Assembly: GCA_900541975.1 (NCBI GenBank)
Contig: UQLR01000010.1
Span: 1 to 64,000, forward strand
Direction: 5' to 3'
Source: an uncultured Oscillospiraceae bacterium
GTDB taxonomy: Bacteria > Bacillota > Clostridia > Oscillospirales > Acutalibacteraceae
Length of the DNA: 64,000 nucleotides
Numbering within the stretch: position 1 is the stretch's first letter; each line of letters opens with the position of its first letter. The translations under genes were made by a program, and so were the position numbers. The notes under the pieces were generated by a model. It ran no database searches, had not been told where the DNA came from, and saw only the letters and a list, made by a program, of their open reading frames with translations. Below are positions 16,462-24,467 of this stretch, one piece after another.

Positions 16462-16626
16462 ATGACCAGGAAAAGCTGTAAAGGGTGTATCTACCGAAAA
16501 ACCTTCGGGACAGGCGAAAGCTACTGCGATTATATATGTATGGAGAAGATACCGCGCAATTCTCCAGCAGAGCACTGCACACGCAAGAAAACCCTGCAAA
16601 ATAAAAAATATAAAGAGGATGCTTAA
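16462..16626 (+). CDS. Cysteine-rich mini-protein, 54 aa
   Basis: This gene is too short for usual gene finders. It reads MTRKSCKGCIYRKTFGTGES, then YCDYICMEK and a final EHCTRK. The spacing CxxC ... CxxxC ... C suggests a small zinc-binding fold, a type frequent in early regions of clostridial phages. GGGAAGG lies just before the ATG, and the start is nine bases beyond the MazG-like stop. Confidence 0.6.
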   Translation: MTRKSCKGCIYRKTFGTGESYCDYICMEKIPRNSPAEHCTRKKTLQNKKYKEDA

Positions 16627-16639
16627 AGGAGGAACGATT

Positions 16640-16861
16640 ATGAAACATGTATTGCTTTGGATTTATGGCTGTTGGTATTTTATCCGGCACCATGCGGCAG
16701 AGATGGTGATCCTGTGCTGTATTCTTGGGGTAATTGGCGTTGCCGGCAGCGTAGATACAGACCGCATGAGCTTGCAGGAGGCGGGCAGCACGGCGCTTGC
16801 GTATACCGCAGCGGCAGTAGCCGCCGGCATTGTTCTGTTTCGGTCCGAAAAGAAAAAATGA
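16640..16861 (+). CDS. Small two-helix membrane protein
   Basis: A 73-residue protein with two hydrophobic helices (MVILCCILGVIGVAG and ALAYTAAAVAAGIVLF) and a basic tail SEKKK. AAAGGAGGAACG precedes the ATG at 16640. Its stop overlaps the next start as ATGA. The ribosome binding site contains AAAGGAG, the complement of the free segment in the candidate small RNA at 13628. Function unknown. Confidence 0.62.
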   Translation: MKHVLLWIYGCWYFIRHHAAEMVILCCILGVIGVAGSVDTDRMSLQEAGSTALAYTAAAVAAGIVLFRSEKKK

Positions 16862-17037
16862 AGCGGGAAATGTTGTATGCCTTTGTGGATGAGGCATTGG
16901 AGCAGGCAAAAAAATTTTATACGGATCATCCGATCGTAAACTGGGGCATTTTTATCGATCGGTTCGATATGCTTGGGCGTAAAGCGATTGAAAAAGAAAG
17001 AAAGGCCGGTGAAAAGAAAAAGACAGATGGAACATAA
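16858..17037 (+). CDS. Small early protein, 59 aa
   Basis: The start overlaps the upstream stop as ATGA. The protein reads MKREMLYAFVDEALEQAKKF, then HPIVNWGIFIDRFDMLGRKA, and ends in a lysine-rich helix. It is probably soluble. It is clearly in frame with a coupled start, so I call it real; no family is recognised. Confidence 0.55.
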   Translation: MKREMLYAFVDEALEQAKKFYTDHPIVNWGIFIDRFDMLGRKAIEKERKAGEKKKTDGT

Positions 17038-17230
17038 CAGCATTTGGGCGTTGGACAACCCGTATACCTACCGGGTAAACATCAACCATCCCAAAATTCA
17101 GCCTCTGTTTGAAAGGTACAAGCAATGGAAGGGCGTCCCGATCTGGTGCCCGTTGTCAGACAGTGAGCGCTTTGAATTCGAACGCTACATAATCCGGAAC
17201 ATTTTTAAATCCAAAAGAAAGAGCGCATAA
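17027..17230 (+). CDS. Small early protein, 67 aa
   Basis: The ATG at 17027 overlaps the upstream gene by 11 bases. The protein contains NPYTYRVNINHPKIQPLFER and YKQWKGVPIWCPLSDSERFE, and ends in KSKRKSA. This Tyr/Trp-rich pattern recurs in early regions of clostridial phages as far as I remember, without assigned function. The stop codon lies inside the left arm of a perfect 13-bp hairpin, which closes the early operon. Confidence 0.6.
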   Translation: MEHNSIWALDNPYTYRVNINHPKIQPLFERYKQWKGVPIWCPLSDSERFEFERYIIRNIFKSKRKSA

Positions 17231-17252
17231 CAGTTGCAGCTGTTATGCGCTC
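17221..17252 (+). repeat. Perfect 13-bp hairpin over the stop codon
   Basis: GAGCGCATAACAG (17221-17233) pairs with 17240-17252 around TTGCAG and contains the TAA stop of the preceding gene. There is no T-run after it, so it is a weak terminator at best, or an RNA-stabilising 3' end. Confidence 0.75.
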
Positions 17253-17337
17253 CAAAGCCGAAGCTTATGTGTTAATAAAAATAGTATAGCAGATTTCGGC
17301 TTGCAAGTCAAAATATATGGGTCAATATGGGTCAGAC

Positions 17338-17715
17338 TTAAAAGCTGTAATAACCGAGGTGTGGGCTGTAGGGCGTGGGGTCAAAATCAATGGTGCGAAA
17401 AATAAAATCCTTATGGTTTTGCTCCAGCTTCCCCGCGCTGTGTTCCCGGTACATCTGGCATACCACAAATTTATCCGCTGGCATAATATGGGGCAGCAAT
17501 TGCTTACGTACGCCATAGGCGGTTAAAACGCTGTTTAACAGGTACGCTCCGTCATACAGCATAATATTTTCGCCCATGTCGTCCAGAGCGTTGAAAAAGG
17601 GGACGTATTCCTTTTCATGGAACCCGTAAAATTTATAGCTGATTAAATATAACACATGTACCACCTGCAAAATGGAAAAGAGGGTTTGTTTTAACCCTCC
17701 ATTGCTGTGTTCCAT
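17338..17715 (-). CDS. Unknown protein, second gene of a minus-strand pair
   Basis: A protein of about 125 residues with FSILQVVHVLYLISYKFYGF, then YVPFFNALDDMGENIMLYDG and a C-terminal FIFRTIDFDPTPYSPHLGYY. No family is recognised. Its start lies inside the upstream gene (overlap about 25 bp), so translation is probably coupled; no independent ribosome binding site is visible and the exact start is uncertain. It runs against the early operon, which suggests cargo expressed in the lysogen. Confidence 0.5.
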   Translation of the reverse strand: MEHSNGGLKQTLFSILQVVHVLYLISYKFYGFHEKEYVPFFNALDDMGENIMLYDGAYLLNSVLTAYGVRKQLLPHIMPADKFVVCQMYREHSAGKLEQNHKDFIFRTIDFDPTPYSPHLGYYSF

Positions 17716-17948
17716 TGTGACAGCCATTTATGCTTGTCTTTTGCCACAGCGTCCACAATGGCTTTCCCGGACTGAAATCTGTCAAATGTGCCGGCCGAAA
17801 TTTCATGTAAAACCATATTGAGGATTTTTTCATAATACTCTTCAGGGTTCAGGCTGCTTCCCGTTTGTGAAAAGTGCTGCTGCGTTTCCTGTTGGGAAAG
17901 GCTGGCGTAGATTCCCTTGACTTCCTGCATAAGCGTTTCACGGTCCAT
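17691..17948 (-). CDS. Unknown small helical protein, first gene of the pair
   Basis: This 85-residue acidic helical protein reads MDRETLMQEVKGIYASLSQQ, then HEISAGTFDRFQSGKAIVDA and KHKWLSQWNTAMEG. AGGAAG precedes the ATG. Together with the overlapping downstream gene it forms a two-gene cassette whose size and coupling resemble toxin-antitoxin or exclusion pairs, but no sequence motif supports that. Confidence 0.5.
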   Translation of the reverse strand: MDRETLMQEVKGIYASLSQQETQQHFSQTGSSLNPEEYYEKILNMVLHEISAGTFDRFQSGKAIVDAVAKDKHKWLSQWNTAMEG

Positions 17949-18130
17949 AGTATCTTCCTTTTTCTATATAATTTACATTTCTGCTGCCTATAGTGTTTGA
18001 TTTCTCAGGGCGTTTATACAGCACGATTTACATAATGGAGGTTTAACATGAAGAAATTGCAAGCTTATGCAATATAGAGCTTAAAAACACTCCGGAGGAA
18101 AGAAAATAAAGCACATCCACAAATCGATGC

Positions 18131-18167
18131 AAGGTTAAAAAGGGCTGCAACCGCCCTTTTTAACCTT
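18131..18167. repeat. Perfect 15-bp hairpin before the HUH gene
   Basis: AAGGTTAAAAAGGGC (18131-18145) is exactly mirrored by 18153-18167 around TGCAACC. It lies 40 bp before the replication gene start. It may be a terminator of leftward or rightward transcripts, or the recognition hairpin of the HUH endonuclease origin. Confidence 0.7.
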
Positions 18168-18206
18168 GATAGAGTGATTATTTTTAGGACGAAAAGGATG
18201 TTTAAA

Positions 18207-18986
18207 ATGCCTTATTACAAAAAAATTATTACAAGCGGCAGCATGGTGGAAGTAGAAGTGTATAAAAGCATCCGGCGCCGAAACTTAAAATGCATAGCAA
18301 GGGGCCATAAAAAAGCAGAAAGCACAGATAAGCAGAAAATTCGGAACACAATCCAGGCACAACGCAATTGCCAGCGTCTGATTTGCAACAATTTTTCTGC
18401 CGGCGACTGGTATATAACACTTACGTTGGAACAAAATCAGTCAGAAGAGGACGCAAGAAAAACCATGCATAATTTTTTGCGCAGGCTTGCATATTTTTGC
18501 CGGAAAGCGCCGCAATTACCAGAGCTGAAATACATAGGCTGTCTGGAAAAAGGAAAAAAAGGCAAACGATGGCATGGGCACCTTGTTATTCCGCGCCTGC
18601 CGGTAGAAATAATCCAAAAAATATGGAAAAAGGGGGCAGGTACAGGCCGTATACAATTTGAACAGCTTTACGCAGCGGGAAATTACAAAAAGCTTGCGGA
18701 TTATATCCGCAAGGATGTAACCGGTAAAAAGCGGATGAAGCAAAGCCGCAACCTTATACCGCCAAAGGTAGAGGTTAAGGAAGCCGGAAGCCGGGATATT
18801 GCAAGATTTATGAAAGGGAAGCCGCCCGTTGCACCGCGCGGCTATCGAATTATAGAAGACGAATGCGAAATGTATGTCAATGATATTACGGGGACAAGCT
18901 TCCGTATGGTGTACGTCAGAGGAGATGTGATACATGCCGAAAGAGCCGGTGATAATCTGCCCGTTTTTTGTTCGGGAGCGCGATAA
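18207..18986 (+). CDS. HUH endonuclease, G2P-like replication protein
   Basis: This 259-residue protein probably nicks DNA to start rolling-circle-type replication. Motif I is DWYITLTL (67-74). The metal-binding HUH-type pair is in RWHGHLVIP (His123, His125), and the candidate catalytic Tyr166 is in LADYIRKDV. The following GKKRMKQSRNLIPP matches the SRNLxxP signature I associate with phage ORF2/G2P-like Rep proteins. The ATG at 18207 has AAAAGG nine bases before it. It overlaps a small Cys-rich gene. A relaxase-like nuclease is not common in tailed phages, although P2 gpA is a precedent. Confidence 0.78.
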   Translation: MPYYKKIITSGSMVEVEVYKSIRRRNLKCIARGHKKAESTDKQKIRNTIQAQRNCQRLICNNFSAGDWYITLTLEQNQSEEDARKTMHNFLRRLAYFCRKAPQLPELKYIGCLEKGKKGKRWHGHLVIPRLPVEIIQKIWKKGAGTGRIQFEQLYAAGNYKKLADYIRKDVTGKKRMKQSRNLIPPKVEVKEAGSRDIARFMKGKPPVAPRGYRIIEDECEMYVNDITGTSFRMVYVRGDVIHAERAGDNLPVFCSGAR

Positions 18987-19140
18987 GAAAATTGCCTGTG
19001 AGAGTGTTGTGCCGGGCTGCACAATGCTCTTAGAGTTCTGCGCGGTGGAAGAAAAAAAGGCTTATCGAAAACGATATTGCCAGAGCTTTAGCTATACGAA
19101 ATGCCCAATTGCTCAAATGCTTGAAAGCAGTTATAAGTAG
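18934..19140 (+). CDS. Cysteine-rich small protein, 68 aa
   Basis: The gene overlaps the end of the HUH gene by 53 bases. The protein has five to six cysteines (ICPFFVRERD, IACESVVPGC, LEFCAVEEK, RYCQSFSYTKCP), arranged like a small zinc finger; such proteins are frequent just before terminase genes in clostridial phages and may regulate late genes. GAGGAG lies about 11 bases before the ATG. Confidence 0.68.
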   Translation: MPKEPVIICPFFVRERDKKIACESVVPGCTMLLEFCAVEEKKAYRKRYCQSFSYTKCPIAQMLESSYK

Positions 19141-19245
19141 TAAAAACCGGCCTGTTTACGCAGGCTGTTTTTTATGCCCGGCGTCACAAAGCAAGGGGCA
19201 TTTTTTTTGCAAATTTGTTAGTCTAATTATAGGGGGTGAAAGAAC

Positions 19246-19833
19246 TTGAAAAGCGGTACAAAAAAAATAACAGATTGGACAGCTATAAAAAACGAGTATA
19301 TAACGGGAAGTTTAGGATATATAAAACTGGCGGAAAAGCACAGTTTAAGCAGATCCACACTAACCAAACGGGCGCAAAGGGAGGGGTGGACAAAAGAGCG
19401 GGAAAAATACAGAAAAAAACTTGGCACAAATATGAAGCGCCAGGCACAGAGGAAAGCATTGAATAACTTTGATAAATTAAACAGAGCTACGGATAAGCTG
19501 ATTAATAAAATTTCCAAAGCTGCAAACGAACTGAATTTGCATGTAACATATGACAAGATTAAGCGGGAATTTTCCGTTATGGAAAAAGATGAAAGCGGAT
19601 ATAACCGTAGGGTAGACATTACAGAAGAGCACGTTAAGCAGAACAAAATGAAAGGCACAGTTAATATATCATCGCTGCGGCAGCTTACCGCAGCAGTGCG
19701 GGACCTGCAGCAGATCGTACTCATTTTTGAAGGGAAGCAGAGCGATCAGGAAGAAAAATCACAGTATGGCATTGTGAGAATGCCAGAAATGCAACGGCTA
19801 TTGACACCGGCAATGGATGGTGATGACGAATGA
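19246..19833 (+). CDS. terS: Terminase small subunit
   Basis: This 195-residue DNA-recognition subunit of the packaging motor has an N-terminal helix-turn-helix (LAEKHSLSRSTLTKRAQREG) that would bind the pac or cos site. A long helical oligomerisation region follows. The start is TTG at 19246, eight bases after GGGGGTG; the alternative frame from 19236 is out of frame. Its stop overlaps the large-subunit start by four bases. Assignment rests on position, the HTH and length. Confidence 0.85.
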   Translation: MKSGTKKITDWTAIKNEYITGSLGYIKLAEKHSLSRSTLTKRAQREGWTKEREKYRKKLGTNMKRQAQRKALNNFDKLNRATDKLINKISKAANELNLHVTYDKIKREFSVMEKDESGYNRRVDITEEHVKQNKMKGTVNISSLRQLTAAVRDLQQIVLIFEGKQSDQEEKSQYGIVRMPEMQRLLTPAMDGDDE

Positions 19834-21260
19834 ATGTTGTATGGGAACCGCAGCCAAAGCAATATGAAATGATGTGCCGGGGAGAAGATGAAGGGCTTTA
19901 CGGAGGCGCGGCGGGAGGAGGAAAAAGTGATTATCTTGTAATTGAAGCTCTGCGGCAGGTACATGTGCCAAACTATAAAGCGCTGCTGCTAAGAAAGACA
20001 TATCCCCAGCTGATAGAAATTATGGAGAAATGCTATAACTTTTACCCAAGAGCTTTTCCAGGTGCCAAATATAATGACGCAAAGCATGTGTGGAAATTTC
20101 CAAGCGGAGCAAAAATATATTTTGGCCACATGTCAAATTATAAGGCAAAATACAACTATCAGGGATTACAATTTGATTTTATCGGAATCGACGAATTGAC
20201 GCATTTTACATGGGATGAATATGAATATATGTTATCGCGCAACCGTGCAAGCGGAGCCAATACACGCAGCTATATGCGGGCAACGGCAAACCCGGGCGGC
20301 GTAGGGCACGGATGGGTGAAATCTTATTTTATTGATCCTGCACCGCCCAAAACAACGTATTGGCAGCGCATGCATATTGTGGGACCAAATGGGAAAACAA
20401 CACTGTACAGCAGCAGGGTGTTTGTACCAAGCAAGGTGTTTGACAATCCCATATTGCTTAAAAATAATCCCCAGTATTTATCGCGACTGGCAGGGATGGA
20501 AGAAAAATTGCGCAACGCGCTGCTGTATGGGGACTGGAACACGTTTGCCGGGCAGGTATTTACAGAATGGCGTGATGATCCCGAGCATTATGACGACGGT
20601 GTTTTTACCCACGTGATTAAGCCGTTTAAGATCCCAAAGCATTGGACGGTTTACAGAGGCTTTGATTTTGGGTATAGCAAGCCTTTTTCGGTTGGCTGGT
20701 ACGCGGCAGACGAAGAGGGGCGTATTTTTAGAATACAAGAGCTGTACGGCTGCACGGCAACGCCAAATGAAGGGGTAAAATGGAGCGCAGATGAAATTGC
20801 CCGGAAAATCCGGGAGTATGAGGAAGCGGACAAAAACCTGAAAGGGCGAAAAATTATTGGCGTGGCGGATCCCAGCATTTTTGACAAAAGCCGTGGGACA
20901 TCTATTGCAGACCTAATGGCACAAAACGGTGTGTTTTGGGAGCCTGGGGATAATACGCGCATAGCGGGAAAAATGCAGTATCACCATCGGTTTGCTTTTG
21001 ATGCGGAGGGGAAATCCATGTTTTATGTGTTTAATACCTGCAAAAGCTTTATAAGGACTATTCCAAATCTGGTGTATGACGAAAAAAAGGTGGAGGATAT
21101 TGATACCCAGCAGGAAGATCACATATATGATGAATGCCGTTATGTGCTTATGTGCAATCCAATCAGCCCAAGAAAAAATATACTGACAACGCCGGTAACG
21201 GATGATCCGCTGGAGCTGCTCCCGAAGCAGGATAAATACAGCGGTATATATAATTTATGA
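19830..21260 (+). CDS. terL: Terminase large subunit
   Basis: A 476-residue packaging ATPase and nuclease. The Walker A variant GGAAGGGKS is at about residue 30 and Walker B FIGIDELTHF at about 115. A coupling segment RATANPGGVGHGW follows, then the RNase H-like nuclease domain with FDFGYSKPFS, GVADPSIFDKSRG and a late acidic site near DHIYDECRY. All three nuclease Asp positions appear present. It overlaps terS by four bases. Confidence 0.95.
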   Translation: MNVVWEPQPKQYEMMCRGEDEGLYGGAAGGGKSDYLVIEALRQVHVPNYKALLLRKTYPQLIEIMEKCYNFYPRAFPGAKYNDAKHVWKFPSGAKIYFGHMSNYKAKYNYQGLQFDFIGIDELTHFTWDEYEYMLSRNRASGANTRSYMRATANPGGVGHGWVKSYFIDPAPPKTTYWQRMHIVGPNGKTTLYSSRVFVPSKVFDNPILLKNNPQYLSRLAGMEEKLRNALLYGDWNTFAGQVFTEWRDDPEHYDDGVFTHVIKPFKIPKHWTVYRGFDFGYSKPFSVGWYAADEEGRIFRIQELYGCTATPNEGVKWSADEIARKIREYEEADKNLKGRKIIGVADPSIFDKSRGTSIADLMAQNGVFWEPGDNTRIAGKMQYHHRFAFDAEGKSMFYVFNTCKSFIRTIPNLVYDEKKVEDIDTQQEDHIYDECRYVLMCNPISPRKNILTTPVTDDPLELLPKQDKYSGIYNL

Positions 21261-21273
21261 GGAGGTAAAATGT

Positions 21274-23187
21274 ATGAAAAACAATAAAGCACCCCTTTTG
21301 CAGCCAACTGCAACGGATAAAGCAGAGAATATGCCTGTAGTGGGCAGGGAACGGCTGTTAAAATTTAACGAAAAGCTGATGGAATATCAAAAGGGAAAAG
21401 AAAATCTGGACAACCGGATCATAGACAATGAAAACTGGTATAAAATGCGGCATTGGGAGCAAATCCGTCAAAAGGTACAGCCCAAAAGTAAGGAAAGAAT
21501 TACACCCACATCTGGCTGGCTGTTAAATAATATCATTAACAAGCATGCAGATATGCGCGACAGCTACCCGGAACCGAATGTCCTTCCGCGCGCGGAGGAT
21601 GACCGGGAGGATGCAGAGATATTAACCGAGATTATTCCGGTTATTTTAGAGCAAAACCATTATGAGCGGATCTATTCGGCAGCGGCGTATGACAAAATCA
21701 AAAATGGAACAAGCGTAAAGGGCGTATTTTGGAATCCCGGTAAGCTTGGGGGACTGGGCGACATAGAAATTAAACGCTGTGAACTGCTCAACCTGTTTTG
21801 GGAGCCAGGTATAGAGGATATACAGGACAGCCAGTTTTTGTTTTATGTAACGCTTGCAAATAACGACACATTAAAAGCGGTCTATCCGCAATTGCAGGAC
21901 AAGCTGGGCGGCAACAGCTTTATGCTGAATACATACGCGCATGATGACAGTATAGACACATCGCAAAAATCCTGTGTAATAGATTGTTATTACAAAGTGC
22001 ACACGAAAGGAAAAACCATCCTGCACTATTGCAAATATGTAAATGATACGGTGCTGTTTGCAACGGAAAACGAGGCGGCCTATAAAACAAGGGGATTTTA
22101 TGACCATGGAAGATATCCGTTTGTTTTTGACGTTCTGTTTCCGGAAAAAGATACGCCAGTCGGGTTTGGGTATATTGATACAACAAAGGACTGCCAGATC
22201 TATATTGACAAACTAAATCAGATTATTCTGGAGAATGCCGCCATGCGGGGAAAGCCGCGCTTTTTTGTTCCAAACCAGAGCAGTGTAAACATTGAAGATT
22301 TTGCAGACTGGAATAAAACCTTTATCCCTGTGCAAAGCACGAGCACAGAGAATATTAAACCGGTAGAGGTTCAACCGATTGACGGAAACGTGTTTTCTGC
22401 GTACCAAATGAAAGTGGAGGAATTAAAAGAAACAAGCGGAAACCGGGATTTTTCACAAGGCGGCACTACAAGCGGCGTAACGGCGGCAAGCGCCATTGCT
22501 GCTTTGCAGGAAGCGGGCAGCAAGCTGTCACGTGACCTGAATAAAGGAAGCTTTAATGCCTTTGAAGAGGAATGCTGCCTGATCATAGAACTGATCCGGC
22601 AGTTTTATACAGAGGCAAGAAGCTTTCGTATAACCGGGAAAGAAAAAGAAATCCGGTTTGTCTCATACGACAACAGCCGTATTCATCCCAATACAACAGA
22701 AACAGCTTTTGGAGTTGAAACGGCGCAACGTGTGCCAATTTTTGATATTAAGGTCAACGCACAGAAAAAAAGCCCTTTTAACAGGGTGGCCCAAAATGAA
22801 GATGCAAAGGCTATGCTGAGCATGGGCTTTTTTAACCCGCAGCTCGCAGATCAGGCGTTGACAGCGTTGGAAATGATGGAGTTTGAGGGGAAAGAGGCAA
22901 TCCGCCAGAAAATTGCGCAGAACGGTACGATGTACCAACAGCTGCAACAAATGCAGCAGCAGATGAACCGGCTGCTGAGCATTGTAGGAACCATGCAGGG
23001 CGCCCAGCCGCCAAAGGTAGAAGGGGAGATTTTGCAGGGACAAGGACAGGCCGGAGACGGCTATAACAGGCAGGCAATAGCCACAAACAGTCTGGGAGAA
23101 GATTTGAGCGGTAACACGCAGGAAGATAAAGCTCGCAGACGGGCAAGCGAGGTGTCTAATCCGGATGATACAAATACGAGTACGTAA
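21274..23187 (+). CDS. Portal protein
   Basis: This 637-residue protein forms the dodecameric ring at the capsid vertex. Recognised from its place after TerL and from the portal-like pattern WLLNNIINKHADMRDSYPEP, the DTTKDCQIYIDKLNQIILEN helix and SGVTAASAIAALQEAGSK, with a Gln/Met-rich C-terminal barrel-helix. The ATG at 21274 has GAGGAGG eight bases upstream; the longer frame start overlaps terL and lacks one. It overlaps the Prp-like gene by 23 bases. Confidence 0.9.
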   Translation: MKNNKAPLLQPTATDKAENMPVVGRERLLKFNEKLMEYQKGKENLDNRIIDNENWYKMRHWEQIRQKVQPKSKERITPTSGWLLNNIINKHADMRDSYPEPNVLPRAEDDREDAEILTEIIPVILEQNHYERIYSAAAYDKIKNGTSVKGVFWNPGKLGGLGDIEIKRCELLNLFWEPGIEDIQDSQFLFYVTLANNDTLKAVYPQLQDKLGGNSFMLNTYAHDDSIDTSQKSCVIDCYYKVHTKGKTILHYCKYVNDTVLFATENEAAYKTRGFYDHGRYPFVFDVLFPEKDTPVGFGYIDTTKDCQIYIDKLNQIILENAAMRGKPRFFVPNQSSVNIEDFADWNKTFIPVQSTSTENIKPVEVQPIDGNVFSAYQMKVEELKETSGNRDFSQGGTTSGVTAASAIAALQEAGSKLSRDLNKGSFNAFEEECCLIIELIRQFYTEARSFRITGKEKEIRFVSYDNSRIHPNTTETAFGVETAQRVPIFDIKVNAQKKSPFNRVAQNEDAKAMLSMGFFNPQLADQALTALEMMEFEGKEAIRQKIAQNGTMYQQLQQMQQQMNRLLSIVGTMQGAQPPKVEGEILQGQGQAGDGYNRQAIATNSLGEDLSGNTQEDKARRRASEVSNPDDTNTST

Positions 23188-23497
23188 TCAAAATGATAAA
23201 ACAGAGATGGTTATACAAGGGCACGCAGGCTATCACCCCGGAAACGATATTGTATGTGCTGCCGTCTCAGCGCTTGTCAATACACTGGCGCAACGCGTAT
23301 TACAGGATTTTGAAGCGGGCAAAATTGAAAGCAAATTTATAAAGCTGAAAAGCGGGGACAGCCGTGTTGCTTATATAGGGCGTGATCCAATTTTGCATCA
23401 GATTACAGCTACAATACTAGATGGGCTTAAAGGGATAGAGAACAGCTACCCACAACACCTTAAAATTTTTATCTCCTCTGAAAAGGCGGGGCATTGA
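23165..23497 (+). CDS. prp: Prp-type cysteine protease, probable prohead protease
   Basis: This 110-residue protein matches the ribosomal-processing protease Prp: His20 in IQGHAGYHPGNDIVCAAVSA and Cys31 in the same segment form the expected dyad. In Firmicutes, Prp removes an N-terminal extension ending in LNLQFF from ribosomal protein L27, and some staphylococcal phages use host Prp on scaffold and capsid. Here the phage has its own copy between portal and scaffold. The next two proteins both carry a matching DLQLF or NLQLF motif near their start, so they are the likely substrates. Confidence 0.88.
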   Translation: MIQIRVRNQNDKTEMVIQGHAGYHPGNDIVCAAVSALVNTLAQRVLQDFEAGKIESKFIKLKSGDSRVAYIGRDPILHQITATILDGLKGIENSYPQHLKIFISSEKAGH

Positions 23498-23572
23498 CAG
23501 TAAAAACCAGATACAATAGATACAGGGAAAGCCTTGACACGTCGGAACAGACGACAGACAGGAGGAATTGTA

Positions 23573-24445
23573 ATGTATAAGTATTTTGATTTACAGCTGT
23601 TTGATGAAGCCGGTGCACAGGCGGCAGCTGGGGAATCAGCAAGCGGAAGCATGCAGGCCGCACCTGCAGACGGCAGTAATGCTCCTATCGCCGGGGAGGA
23701 TGAAGCGCAAAATAATCCTGCAGACAGCAAGGAGGATCTGGACGCGGAATTTGAAAAGCTGATCAAAGGCAAGTATAAAAAGCAATTTGGAGCCAGGACC
23801 AAAAATATTATTGATAACCGCCTGAAAAATCTGAAAGTGTCAGAGCAAGCACAGCAGCAGCTAAAGCAATATGAACCTTTAATGGAAAAGCTGTTTTTGC
23901 GGTATGGCGTACAGAATCTGGAGGCACTTTCCAAGGCAATTGATAATGATAGAACATACCTGGACGATGTTGCCATGCAGCAAGGGGTATCAGTAGAACA
24001 GCTGTTAAAAATGCGCCGGCTGGAGCTTGATAACAGCCGTTACAGGCAGCAGCAGGAGGCAGAGCAACAGCGTCTGCAGCGGGCAAAGATCTTTGCGCAG
24101 TGGGAAGAGCAGGCAAAGCAGGCACAAGCCCTATACCCAGACTTTGATCTGCAAACGGAACTGGAAAACGAAACCTTCCGCGACCTGCTTAAAAGGGGAA
24201 TTGACGTCCGCGCGGCGTATCAGGTTGCCCATTTTGACGACATACAGGCCGGGGCGGTACAGGCAGCGGTGCAGGATACAAAACAGCGCGTTACAGCAGA
24301 TATACAGGCAAGAGGCAGCAGACCGCTTGAAAATGCAGCGGGCGCACAAGCGGCTGTAACACACAAATACGATTTTGCAAATATGACAAAGGCGCAACGG
24401 GATGAACTGGAGCGCCGGGCTTTAAATGGAGAAAAAATATTTTAA
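23573..24445 (+). CDS. Scaffolding protein
   Basis: A 290-residue acidic, Ala/Gln-rich, largely coiled-coil protein that would guide capsid assembly and then leave. It starts MYKYFDLQLFDEAG: residues 5-11 match the Prp cleavage motif (FDLQLF before Asp). A low-complexity acidic segment follows (15-60), then helices rich in Gln (for example SRYRQQQEAEQQRLQRAK). AGGAGG precedes the ATG at 23573. It is immediately upstream of the capsid gene, as scaffolds usually are. Confidence 0.87.
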   Translation: MYKYFDLQLFDEAGAQAAAGESASGSMQAAPADGSNAPIAGEDEAQNNPADSKEDLDAEFEKLIKGKYKKQFGARTKNIIDNRLKNLKVSEQAQQQLKQYEPLMEKLFLRYGVQNLEALSKAIDNDRTYLDDVAMQQGVSVEQLLKMRRLELDNSRYRQQQEAEQQRLQRAKIFAQWEEQAKQAQALYPDFDLQTELENETFRDLLKRGIDVRAAYQVAHFDDIQAGAVQAAVQDTKQRVTADIQARGSRPLENAAGAQAAVTHKYDFANMTKAQRDELERRALNGEKIF

Positions 24446-24467
24446 GTAGCCCGCAGAAAGGACAAAA

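Noticed and set aside
18050..18120. Nine-codon leader peptide MKKLQAYAI with a good ribosome binding site
   Set aside because: Too short to support; the overlapping frame continues as ELKNTPEERK without a start, so it could be a gene remnant, but nothing confirms it.
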